The translations under genes were made by a program, and so were the position numbers. A stretch of 64,000 nucleotides of DNA from Chitinophaga sp. (lineage in GTDB: Bacteria > Bacteroidota > Bacteroidia > Chitinophagales > Chitinophagaceae), in the NCBI RefSeq assembly GCF_017745275.1, contig NZ_JAGHZS010000006.1, forward strand, positions 124,001 to 188,000. The letters are read 5' to 3'. The notes under the pieces are model-generated. The model was not told where the DNA came from. It saw nothing but the letters and a program-made list of their open reading frames with translations, and made no database searches. Below are positions 36,320-43,270 of this stretch, one piece after another (position 1 is the stretch's first letter; each line of letters begins with the position of its first letter).

Positions 36320-36988
36320 TTAAATGCCGGCCAATGTATGCACCGTTTTTATCAATTCTTCGTTGAGTGTTTTTACGGCGTGTGGGATTTTCCACTTGCT
36401 TTTATCCCTGACTTCAACATAGTTGGAGAGGCTTCTGAGCTGGAGGAAGGGTATTTTTTCCAGCAGGCAGGCATAATGAAATGCGGCGCCTTCCATGCTT
36501 TCTACGTCGGGGTCATATTTGTGCACCAGTTTTTGAATGGTGGCTTCGCTGCCGCTCACCAGGTTTACGCTGATGCCGGTGGCAATGGGCAGGGGAGGCA
36601 GTTCCGGGAGGCCTGCAAAAGTGTTTTCCAGGCTGGTGCCGGTGAAAGGCACCTGGTCGGGTTGCCAGAGTTGTATATCAAATAAATCTTTAAACTGATT
36701 GTTATCTTCTGCCCCGAGGTCAGCGAGGTATTCTCTTTTGATGGTGACCACCTGTCCAAGCTCCCAATCGTGGCGGAAGCTCCCGCCAATACCGGCTTGT
36801 ATAGCGATATCCGGTTTATGCAGGACCAGGTGGTGGCCCAGGCTGAAAGCGGTGTGCATCATGCCAATGCCGGCAATGAGGAGATCTATCTCACAATGAG
36901 CGGCAGATAAGGTGTTGCGGTGCTCGTCCAGGTATTGTAAAAAAGGCTTTATTTCCAGTGTGGTAGCCGCGGTAACCAGTATTTTCAT
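36320..36988 (-). CDS. mqnB: Futalosine hydrolase MqnB
   Basis: MqnB removes hypoxanthine (or adenine, from aminofutalosine) from futalosine in menaquinone synthesis. It is a nucleoside phosphorylase-like fold: ILVTAATTLEIKPFLQYL at the N terminus, the IAGIGMMHTAFSLG and AIQAGIGGSFRHDWELGQV segments, and the ESMEGAAFHYAC motif near 170 that binds the ribose. The ATG at 36988 is preferred over 37006, as the promoter-like site at 37004-37031 would place transcription start just before it. It pairs with mqnD. Other mqn genes are not in the window. Confidence 0.9.
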   Translation of the reverse strand: MKILVTAATTLEIKPFLQYLDEHRNTLSAAHCEIDLLIAGIGMMHTAFSLGHHLVLHKPDIAIQAGIGGSFRHDWELGQVVTIKREYLADLGAEDNNQFKDLFDIQLWQPDQVPFTGTSLENTFAGLPELPPLPIATGISVNLVSGSEATIQKLVHKYDPDVESMEGAAFHYACLLEKIPFLQLRSLSNYVEVRDKSKWKIPHAVKTLNEELIKTVHTLAGI

Positions 36989-37003
36989 AGGGTAAAAGTA
37001 CGG

Positions 37004-37031
37004 CAAAAATGCTTGCTCCCATGTAAAACAA
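37004..37031 (-). promoter_or_regulatory. Candidate promoter of mqnB-mqnD
   Basis: Read on the minus strand: TTG (37031-37029), 17 bp, then CATTTTTG (37011-37004). This fits TTG-N17-TAnnTTTG with one mismatch at the first base of the -7 box. The implied transcript start is about 11 nt before the ATG at 36988. Confidence 0.45.
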
Positions 37032-37050
37032 TTGACAGGAATGAGGATAA

Positions 37051-37083
37051 TTTGGGGCTACTCATTTAATAGTGGTATTTTTG
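37051..37083 (+). promoter_or_regulatory. Promoter of queD-folE
   Basis: TTTG (37051-37054), 21 bp, then TATTTTTG (37076-37083) is a full match to the Bacteroidota promoter. It overlaps the open frame start at 37072 and so supports the ATG at 37102 as the true queD start, with a leader of about 14 nt. Confidence 0.65.
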
Positions 37084-37101
37084 CGAAAATTTTTTGCAAT
37101 A

Positions 37102-37515
37102 ATGATTTATTTAACGCGAGTAGAGAACTTTAATGCGGCGCATAAGTTATCTAACCCGGCCTGGAGTAAAGAAAAAAACGAAGAAGTTTTTGGTAAATGT
37201 GCCAATGAAAACTGGCATGGTCATAACTACGAGCTGCACGTCACTATAAAAGGCAATCCTGATCCTGAAACGGGTTTTGTATTCAATGCCAAAACTTTAG
37301 GTGTAATTATCCGGGATTCGGTTATTGAGAAGATAGACCACCGGAATCTGAATATGGATGTGGATTTTATGGCAGGTAAATTTACTTCTGCTGAAAATCT
37401 TTCTATCGCTATCTGGGATCAATTAGCCAAACATTTACCAGCAGAAGTACAGCTGCATTGTATTAAGTTGTACGAAACCCCTCGCATATACGTAGAATAT
37501 TACGGAGGAAAGTAG
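37102..37515 (+). CDS. queD: 6-carboxytetrahydropterin synthase QueD / PTPS family
   Basis: This enzyme of the 6-pyruvoyl-tetrahydropterin synthase family converts dihydroneopterin triphosphate to 6-carboxytetrahydropterin on the way to queuosine, or to 6-pyruvoyltetrahydropterin in PTPS proper. From the ATG at 37102 (137 residues) the zinc ligands are His14, His39 and His41 and the catalytic Cys is Cys33 (FGKCANENWHGHNYE). Its substrate comes from GTP cyclohydrolase I, encoded next in the same operon. The choice between QueD and true PTPS is not settled by the sequence alone. Confidence 0.88.
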   Translation: MIYLTRVENFNAAHKLSNPAWSKEKNEEVFGKCANENWHGHNYELHVTIKGNPDPETGFVFNAKTLGVIIRDSVIEKIDHRNLNMDVDFMAGKFTSAENLSIAIWDQLAKHLPAEVQLHCIKLYETPRIYVEYYGGK

Positions 37516-37567
37516 GGAAGATGGAGCGTATATGTCAGCCTTTGAAATTTACTAAAATCATATAAGA

Positions 37568-38155
37568 ATGGCGTATAATAAGATTGATAGTTACGACGAA
37601 AAGATCACGTCCGGTCTTGTAGAAAACTATAAAGAATGTCTACACCTGTTAGGAGAAGATCCTACCAGGGAAGGATTGGCGAAAACGCCTGAGCGTATGG
37701 CCAAGGCGATGCAATTCCTCACCCAGGGGTATCAACAGGACGCACGTGCCATCCTGGAAGGCGCTAAGTTTACTGAATCATATAGCGAAATGGTGATCGT
37801 AAAAGACATAGAAATATACTCTATGTGTGAACACCATATGTTGCCATTCTTTGGAAAGGCGCATGTAGCCTATATCCCTAACGGGTATATCACTGGTCTG
37901 AGCAAATTAGCCAGGGTGGTAGATGTATTTGCCCGCCGCTTACAGGTACAGGAACGGTTAACACACCAGATCCTGGATGCCATACAGGATACCTTACAGC
38001 CGGAAGGCGTAGGCGTAGTCATAGAGGCGCAACACCTGTGTATGATGATGCGTGGCGTACAAAAACAAAACTCTATTACCACTACTTCCGCTTTCAGCGG
38101 CCAGTTTCACCATGGTGATACGAGAGCAGAATTTATGAAACTGATTTCCAAATAA
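37568..38155 (+). CDS. folE: GTP cyclohydrolase I FolE
   Basis: FolE converts GTP to 7,8-dihydroneopterin triphosphate, the entry step of folate, biopterin and queuosine synthesis. Zinc ligands Cys87 and His90 (SMCEHH) and Cys158 (HLCMMMRG) are seen, plus FFGKAHVAYIP, GLSKLARVVDVFARRLQVQERLT and the C-terminal TTTSAFSGQF. At 195 residues it is standard. It follows queD by 52 bp. A hairpin terminator lies 16 bp after the stop. Confidence 0.97.
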   Translation: MAYNKIDSYDEKITSGLVENYKECLHLLGEDPTREGLAKTPERMAKAMQFLTQGYQQDARAILEGAKFTESYSEMVIVKDIEIYSMCEHHMLPFFGKAHVAYIPNGYITGLSKLARVVDVFARRLQVQERLTHQILDAIQDTLQPEGVGVVIEAQHLCMMMRGVQKQNSITTTSAFSGQFHHGDTRAEFMKLISK

Positions 38156-38171
38156 TATCAGTCATCCGATT

Positions 38172-38240
38172 ATTTAGGGATTTTCGTTCCCCCCGCTTAC
38201 GGTGAGGGGAACGAAAATCCCTAAATAGTTTTGTATTTCT
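38172..38240. terminator. Terminator hairpin after folE
   Basis: ATTTAGGGATTTTCGTTCCCC (38172-38192 plus one base short of 21) is repeated in perfect inverted form at 38206-38226 around a 13-nt loop. It is followed by T-rich sequence AGTTTTGTATTTCTTTTG. It separates folE from fabD. Confidence 0.75.
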
Positions 38241-38248
38241 TTTGATTG

Positions 38249-38256
38249 TATATTTG
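38249..38256 (+). promoter_or_regulatory. -7 promoter box of fabD
   Basis: TATATTTG fits TAnnTTTG and lies 41 bp before the fabD ATG. A TTTG at 38230-38233 could be the -33 element, but the 15-bp spacing is short. Confidence 0.5.
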
Positions 38257-38297
38257 GAAAATTTTAATCTGAAAAGCTAAAACAATAAAATATCCAC

Positions 38298-39188
38298 ATG
38301 AAGCATGCTTACGTATTTCCCGGACAAGGTTCACAGTTTCCGGGTATGGGCAAAAATCTGTACGAGACGAACGAAAAAGCGAAAGCGCTTTTTGAGCAAG
38401 CCAATGAAATTTTAGGTTTCCGCATTTCTGATATCATGTTCAATGGTACGGAAGAAGATCTGAAGCAAACCAAAGTTACACAGCCCGCCGTATTCCTGCA
38501 TGCTGTTATCGCTTTCCTGTGCACGGAACATTCCCAGCCGGAAATGGTAGCAGGTCACTCCCTGGGTGAGTTCTCTGCCCTGGTAGCGAACGGTGTACTG
38601 TCATTTGAAACAGCATTGAAACTGGTGGCTATCCGGGCCAACGCCATGCAGAAAGCATGTGAGCTGCAACCATCTACCATGGCAGCAGTACTGGCCTTGG
38701 ATGACGCTAAAGTAGAAGAAATATGTGCTGCTGTTACCGCCGAAACCGGCGAAATAGTAGTGCCAGCCAATTATAACTGCCCTGGTCAGTTGGTGATTTC
38801 CGGTACCATCAAAGGAGTGGAAATTGCCTGCGAAAGAATGAAAGCTGCCGGTGCTAAACGTGCCCTGGTATTGCCTGTAGGCGGTGCTTTCCACTCTCCG
38901 TTAATGGCACCTGCCAAAGAAGAATTACAGGCGGCTATCAACACTGCTACCTTTAATACTCCAAGCTGCCCGGTATACCAGAACGTGGTAGCCACTGCGG
39001 TAACTGATCCTGCGCAGATCAAACAAAACCTGATTGATCAGTTAACCGGTGCGGTAAGATGGACACAGTCCGTTCAGGCCATGGTAGCTGATGGTGGTCA
39101 TGAATTCACCGAAGTGGGCCCAGGTAAAGTATTACAGGGATTGATTCAGAAGATCAATAAAGAAACGGTTGTAAACGGAATCAATTAG
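38298..39188 (+). CDS. fabD: Malonyl-CoA:ACP transacylase FabD
   Basis: FabD loads malonyl groups from CoA onto acyl carrier protein for fatty acid elongation. The N-terminal FPGQGSQFPGMGK, the nucleophile Ser88 in GHSLGE, the catalytic His199 in GGAFHSPLM and the GPGKVLQGLIQK C terminus are visible. At 296 residues it is normal. It is transcribed alone, with a terminator before it and a heptad palindrome after it. The fabH gene lies 8 kb away on the other strand. Confidence 0.97.
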   Translation: MKHAYVFPGQGSQFPGMGKNLYETNEKAKALFEQANEILGFRISDIMFNGTEEDLKQTKVTQPAVFLHAVIAFLCTEHSQPEMVAGHSLGEFSALVANGVLSFETALKLVAIRANAMQKACELQPSTMAAVLALDDAKVEEICAAVTAETGEIVVPANYNCPGQLVISGTIKGVEIACERMKAAGAKRALVLPVGGAFHSPLMAPAKEELQAAINTATFNTPSCPVYQNVVATAVTDPAQIKQNLIDQLTGAVRWTQSVQAMVADGGHEFTEVGPGKVLQGLIQKINKETVVNGIN

Positions 39189-39198
39189 AAGATAGAGC

Positions 39199-39320
39199 AG
39201 AAAGCATAAAGCTGAAAGCAAAAAGCTATTGCAGCGAATGACTATTGCGGATATTATTAATACGCTTTGATCATTCGCTGCAATAGCTTTTTGCTTTCAG
39301 CTTTTTGCTTTCAGCTTTTA
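39199..39320. repeat. Palindrome built of 7-bp GCnnAAA units
   Basis: A perfect 34-bp stem (39208-39241 with 39271-39304) extends imperfectly outwards to about 39199 and 39320. The left arm reads GCAGAAA, GCATAAA, GCTGAAA, GCAAAAA, GCTATTG, CAGCGAATGA. The right flank repeats TTTTTGCTTTCAGC twice. It lies between convergent fabD and a GNAT gene and may work as a bidirectional terminator. Its core equals that of the palindrome at 27369-27497. Confidence 0.85.
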
Positions 39321-40169
39321 CAGCGTCAGCACCATCTCATACTGCGATAAATAATGCGCCAGTCCTGCCTGTTGGAGGAAGGTTCTTATTTCCGGGAGAT
39401 GATCATCAATATTGATAATTGTAAAAGGACCACCCAACTGATCGGCTGCATATTGTAATAATGCACTACCTACTCCTTGTCTGCGGAAACGCGGATTCAC
39501 TGCAATATTTCTGATCCGGCGTGTATCTCTGTGTACGCTGATATACCCGGCAATTTCTCCATTAATAGCTGCTTCCCAGGTAGTGGTGAAAACACCTTCC
39601 CGCTGAATGCTATCAACGGTATTGGACCAGGTAGGCGCCATATCCATAAAGGTGGCCAGTGTAGCCCAGTCCGGCGTTTCATTGGCCTGTATAGTAATAT
39701 TGGAAGGCGTTTTATGTGTTGCCACCATGCCTTTGAACGAATGGATAAAGCGGGCTTTCTGGAACCCGCTATTCGTATAGGCTTTGATAGCGGGCAAATT
39801 AGTGCTGATTACTTCCAGTACTATTTTGCGGATGCCGCGTTGTTGATATACCGGGATAAAACGCTCATACATTTTCTGCACCAGGTGTTGTCCGCGATAG
39901 GTAGGCACTACACCCGTACCACCGTTGTATAAAACAGTAGGATGTGTGAGATGATCTACCGCATGTAAAATGAACCCGCCTAATTCATTGCCGGCGAAGG
40001 CGCCGATAGAAAAATTTCGTTGCAGATTTTCTCCCTGTATTTTCTGCTCCATAATAGAAGGGGTGAGATGCAGGGGGACTATATAATCGCTGAAGGCTAC
40101 GTTAAAGGTATCACAGAGCTGTGGCGTGGTTACATGTTCGAGTGTTCTGAAATCCTGAATGAAGATCAT
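39318..40169 (-). CDS. GNAT N-acetyltransferase with two GNAT domains
   Basis: A cytoplasmic acetyl-CoA-dependent acetyltransferase of 283 residues with two tandem GNAT halves. The N-terminal half shows GTGVVPTYRGQHLVQKMYE and IRKIVLEVISTNLPAIKAYTNSGF; the C-terminal half shows IRNIAVNPRFRRQGVGSALL, the R-x-x-G-x-G/A acetyl-CoA loop. The substrate is unknown. I start at the ATG at 40169: the longer frame to 40217 reads through a perfect 16-bp inverted repeat and is unlike the family. Its stop abuts the heptad palindrome. Confidence 0.83.
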   Translation of the reverse strand: MIFIQDFRTLEHVTTPQLCDTFNVAFSDYIVPLHLTPSIMEQKIQGENLQRNFSIGAFAGNELGGFILHAVDHLTHPTVLYNGGTGVVPTYRGQHLVQKMYERFIPVYQQRGIRKIVLEVISTNLPAIKAYTNSGFQKARFIHSFKGMVATHKTPSNITIQANETPDWATLATFMDMAPTWSNTVDSIQREGVFTTTWEAAINGEIAGYISVHRDTRRIRNIAVNPRFRRQGVGSALLQYAADQLGGPFTIINIDDHLPEIRTFLQQAGLAHYLSQYEMVLTL

Positions 40170-40175
40170 AGTAAA

Positions 40176-40217
40176 ATGGTATGTCATCAATATTAGCAAT
40201 GATTGATGACATACCAT
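40176..40217. repeat. Perfect 16-bp inverted repeat between two GNAT genes
   Basis: ATGGTATGTCATCAAT (40176-40191) is matched by its exact complement at 40202-40217 with a 10-nt loop. It lies just before the double-GNAT start and after the second GNAT gene on the minus strand. There is no T-run. It could be an mRNA hairpin controlling translation or an operator. Confidence 0.7.
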
Positions 40218-40242
40218 TCCGGAATATTATGAACGGAAAAAA

Positions 40243-40710
40243 TCACGTTAGTTCTATTGCCACATTAATCCACTCCGGATCAAATTTAGTCGTGTATTTT
40301 TTGTAGAAGTTGATGGCAGGGGTATTCCATTCCAGCACCTGGAACAGGACGCCACTGAACTGTTGTGCTTTTGCTTCTTTTATCAGTTCATCGAGAAGCA
40401 TTTTACCGATGCCTTTGCCCCGCCATTTTTCTGTTACAATAAGGTCTTCCAGGTACATACGGCAGCCTTTCCAGGTGGAGTAGCGGGTGTAGTAAAGCGC
40501 CATGCCATGTATTTCTTCCTGGCCGTTAATAATGGTAGTGGCTACAAATGCTTTCCATACCGGGTGTGGGCCAAAGCCGGCATCTTCCATTTGTGCTAAT
40601 GTTACCGTTACTTCTTCCGATGCTTTTTCATATGCTGCCAGTTCACGGATTAATTTCATCAAAGCCGGGCAATCTTCTTTTCGTGCAACCCTTAACGTTA
40701 TATCTTCCAT
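40243..40710 (-). CDS. GNAT N-acetyltransferase (spermidine/diamine type)
   Basis: A single-domain GNAT enzyme of 155 residues. The motif order is that of the diamine/spermidine acetyltransferase subgroup: TLRVARKEDCPALMKLIRELAAYE at the N terminus, GMALYYTRYSTWKGCRMYLEDLIV, the acetyl-CoA loop EKWRGKGIGKMLL, and VLEWNTPAINFYKKY near the end. Polyamine acetylation is therefore the best guess but not proven. It lies 10 bp after the serine hydrolase gene and may share its transcript. Confidence 0.82.
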   Translation of the reverse strand: MEDITLRVARKEDCPALMKLIRELAAYEKASEEVTVTLAQMEDAGFGPHPVWKAFVATTIINGQEEIHGMALYYTRYSTWKGCRMYLEDLIVTEKWRGKGIGKMLLDELIKEAKAQQFSGVLFQVLEWNTPAINFYKKYTTKFDPEWINVAIELT

Positions 40711-40720
40711 AGCTGTATAA

Positions 40721-41857
40721 TTATTCGAGTGAGTCTACTATTTGTTTCAGGATGCCAGGCCACCAGTCCGTTTTTCCCCAGCGTTTGCCGAAACGTACAA
40801 CAACTGCCTGTTTGCGGGGAGAAATATAGATGAATTGTCCTTTTGCACCTAACGCAAAATAATCAAAATTGTGGGGATCTGCCTGGTATCCCCACCACAG
40901 GTATTTGTAGTAACCGGAAGGACTGGCTGCCCATTTGCACAGTGGCGGCGATAAGCGCGACAGGTACTTTTGGGTATCTGCCTGGTGATCAGGTGGCCGT
41001 ACAGACTCCGCCATCCAGGCTGCCGGGATAACCTGACGACCATTCACCACACCATTCTCCAGGCACATGGCGCCGAAGCGTACAAAGTCCATAGCCCGGG
41101 CATTGAAGCCGCTTTCCATTTTGGCAAAACCGGAAGCGTGGCTATCCATGCTCCAGGAAGCATCGGCTTCAGCACCGATATGCTGCCAGATTTTTTCCTG
41201 GAAATATGCCGGCACAGATTGGCCGGTGGTTTTTTCCAGTATCAGTCCCAACAGCAGCAGGTTATAGTTGTTGTAATGATAAGTACTTCCGGGCGTTTCT
41301 ACCAGTTTGGTGTGAAGCGCCTGTTCCCGCAGATGTGTGCCGTAATATACCCGGGCATCATCTGACCATGGTGTTACGCCTTCCCGGTACTGTAACCCCG
41401 AACACATTTGCAACAGGTGCGCGACGGTAATATCCCGTAGCCCCGGCAGGTCATACTGCGGTATATATCTCCCTATAGATTCCCGGATACTATGGATAGC
41501 ACCTTCTTCCAGGGCAATACCAACCAGGGCAGATACCATGGATTTGGCCACAGAAAAAGACGTGTTAACAGACGTGCCTGTATAGCCGGAAAAGTAAGTA
41601 TCCAGGAGTAGCCGGTGGTGCTGCATCACAATACAGGCCGTAGATCCGGTTTGCTGTAACAGATCTGCCAGGGTTGTTTCCTGTGGGCGTCCTTGCCAGC
41701 TATGTTTAATGAGAGGTGCCTGCCACGCTGCAGTCGCATTTTCAAAATGCCTGATGGCACCATTACGCAATATAGGGGCAGAGGGAAAGTATTGGTAGTC
41801 GGTAATCCGCGGATTGTTCCTGATAATACACCGGCTTAAATAGGTAAGCGTATTCAT
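40721..41857 (-). CDS. Beta-lactamase family serine hydrolase
   Basis: A PF00144-type hydrolase of 378 residues from the ATG at 41857. The catalytic SxxK is SVAK (Ser102, Lys105), the Y-x-N motif is YNN (Tyr195, Asn197), and the text DTYFSGYTGTSVNTSFSVAKSMVSALVGIALEEGAI is characteristic of class C-like esterases and D-amino peptidases. No signal peptide is evident, so it is probably cytoplasmic and not a resistance enzyme. The substrate is unknown. An earlier in-frame start at 41908 reads through the promoter-like site and is rejected. Confidence 0.85.
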   Translation of the reverse strand: MNTLTYLSRCIIRNNPRITDYQYFPSAPILRNGAIRHFENATAAWQAPLIKHSWQGRPQETTLADLLQQTGSTACIVMQHHRLLLDTYFSGYTGTSVNTSFSVAKSMVSALVGIALEEGAIHSIRESIGRYIPQYDLPGLRDITVAHLLQMCSGLQYREGVTPWSDDARVYYGTHLREQALHTKLVETPGSTYHYNNYNLLLLGLILEKTTGQSVPAYFQEKIWQHIGAEADASWSMDSHASGFAKMESGFNARAMDFVRFGAMCLENGVVNGRQVIPAAWMAESVRPPDHQADTQKYLSRLSPPLCKWAASPSGYYKYLWWGYQADPHNFDYFALGAKGQFIYISPRKQAVVVRFGKRWGKTDWWPGILKQIVDSLE

Positions 41858-41879
41858 GGTATCAAGGTTATAGGGAAAG

Positions 41880-41908
41880 CAAATATCGTATGCTAAAATG
41901 AAAAACAA
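41880..41908 (-). promoter_or_regulatory. Candidate promoter of the serine hydrolase
   Basis: On the minus strand TTG (41908-41906), 18 bp, then GATATTTG (41887-41880) fits TTG-N18-TAnnTTTG except for the first base of the -7 box. The ATG at 41857 would have a leader of about 18 nt. Confidence 0.4.
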
Positions 41909-41960
41909 TATTGTAATTTGTAGGTTGTTTGCGGCAGGAAGGTATTAATCTCTTTTTTAC

Positions 41961-42452
41961 ATGAAAAATATGCTTGTGCATTTTACAGCTTACAACTACT
42001 GGGCAAACCAGCAGTTGGTAAAAGGGTTGCTTAAACTAACGGAAGAACAGCTGGACAAGCCTTTTGGGGCCGGGGTGGCCACCATCCGTTCTGCGGTGTA
42101 CCAATTGTGGCAGGAAGAAAGTACCTGGTATCAGCGGCTGCAGCTCACGGAAAAAATTTCGGATCCTACGATGGATTTCGGTGGTACTTTTTCAGCTGCC
42201 TGCGATGCCTTACTCAAACAATCACGGTTACTGGAAGAATGGGTACAGCAGGCCAACCAGGCGAAGCTAAATCATACCATTGCGTATACACTGAAAAAGA
42301 GCGAACACTATAAAATGGGGGTGCAGGATGTCATTATCCAGGTATGTAATCATAGTACCTTTTACCGGGGACAAGTGGTATATATGTTAGGGCTGTCTGG
42401 TATTGGAAGGCTACCCGTTACTGATTACAGTCGTTTTAAACCTAAAAAGTAG
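41961..42452 (+). CDS. DinB family protein
   Basis: A 163-residue four-helix-bundle protein of the DinB/YfiT superfamily, often metal-dependent with three His ligands. The first helix reads FTAYNYWANQQLVKGL, and the third and fourth carry QVCNHSTFYRGQVVYML, where the HSTFHRGQ-type motif is typical (here the second His is Tyr). The usual first metal His, found near residue 50 (HxxxAE or similar), appears replaced (QLWQEESTWYQRL). Metal binding may therefore be weak. Function unknown; some relatives are thiol transferases. Confidence 0.85.
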   Translation: MKNMLVHFTAYNYWANQQLVKGLLKLTEEQLDKPFGAGVATIRSAVYQLWQEESTWYQRLQLTEKISDPTMDFGGTFSAACDALLKQSRLLEEWVQQANQAKLNHTIAYTLKKSEHYKMGVQDVIIQVCNHSTFYRGQVVYMLGLSGIGRLPVTDYSRFKPKK

Positions 42453-42499
42453 GTTGATTTTATTATTTTTACCAGAATATCTGCGTTTAAAGTTCCTAT

Positions 42500-43195
42500 A
42501 TGAATGCTGCTTCTTTTTATGCGAAAGCCCCGAAACACCTGGTGGCAGTTGATTGTATCATCTTTGGCTTTGATGAAGGCCGGTTGAAGTTATTGATCAT
42601 GCAACGTAAGGTGGCCCCTATGGCCGGCGAATGGTCGCTGGTAGGAGGCTTTGTGCAGGAAGATGAAAGCACCGATGAAGCTGCTGCCCGTGTACTGGAA
42701 CTCACTACCGGATTAGACGATATTTATATGAACCAGCTGCATTGCTACGGCAATGTAAACCGCGATACCGGCGCCAGGGTAATATCCGTGGCCTACTACG
42801 CACTCATACGCATTAAAAATCACGATAAACCACTGGCCAGGGAACACGGTGCGCACTGGCTGGAACTCCACGAAATTCCGGAACTGATTTTCGACCATGG
42901 AAAGATGATAGAAGATGCGCTGGCCGCACTTCGTAATAATGCACAATTCCACCCCATTGGTTTTGAATTATTGCCGGAGAAATTTACGCTCTCTCAACTA
43001 AGAAGTCTTTACGAAGAAATTTATCGGAAAACCCTTGATAAACGCAATTTCCGTAAGAAGATATTATCACTGGATGTAATGGAAAAGTTAGAAGAGAAAG
43101 ACAAGACTTCTTCCAAAAAAGGTGCACACCTGTATCGTTTTGACCCTGAGAAATATGAAGCACTGAAACGCAAAGGCCTGGTGTTTGAAATCTAA
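42500..43195 (+). CDS. Nudix-like transcriptional regulator (NrtR/AraR type)
   Basis: A 231-residue protein with an N-terminal Nudix fold (about 12-145) and a C-terminal winged helix (about 150-231: FTLSQLRSLYEEIYRKTLDKRNFRKKIL, then GAHLYRFDPEKYEAL). This architecture is that of NrtR and of the Bacteroidota AraR repressor. The Nudix box GGFVQEDESTDEAAARVLELTTGL keeps the leading glycines, but the metal-binding REUXEE is changed to RVLELT. That argues for ligand sensing without hydrolysis. The regulated pathway is not evident, because neighbours do not form a catabolic operon. Confidence 0.87.
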   Translation: MNAASFYAKAPKHLVAVDCIIFGFDEGRLKLLIMQRKVAPMAGEWSLVGGFVQEDESTDEAAARVLELTTGLDDIYMNQLHCYGNVNRDTGARVISVAYYALIRIKNHDKPLAREHGAHWLELHEIPELIFDHGKMIEDALAALRNNAQFHPIGFELLPEKFTLSQLRSLYEEIYRKTLDKRNFRKKILSLDVMEKLEEKDKTSSKKGAHLYRFDPEKYEALKRKGLVFEI

Positions 43196-43270
43196 GGGAA
43201 CAAAATGAACAAAATGGATGACAGTCAGGATAGTAAATAAAACTATTTTACGGCCTGCTGATTCCCATTT

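Noticed and set aside
40721..41857. Antibiotic-resistance beta-lactamase
   Set aside because: SVAK and YNN motifs fit the broad PF00144 hydrolase family, there is no signal peptide, and the text is closer to esterase-type members.
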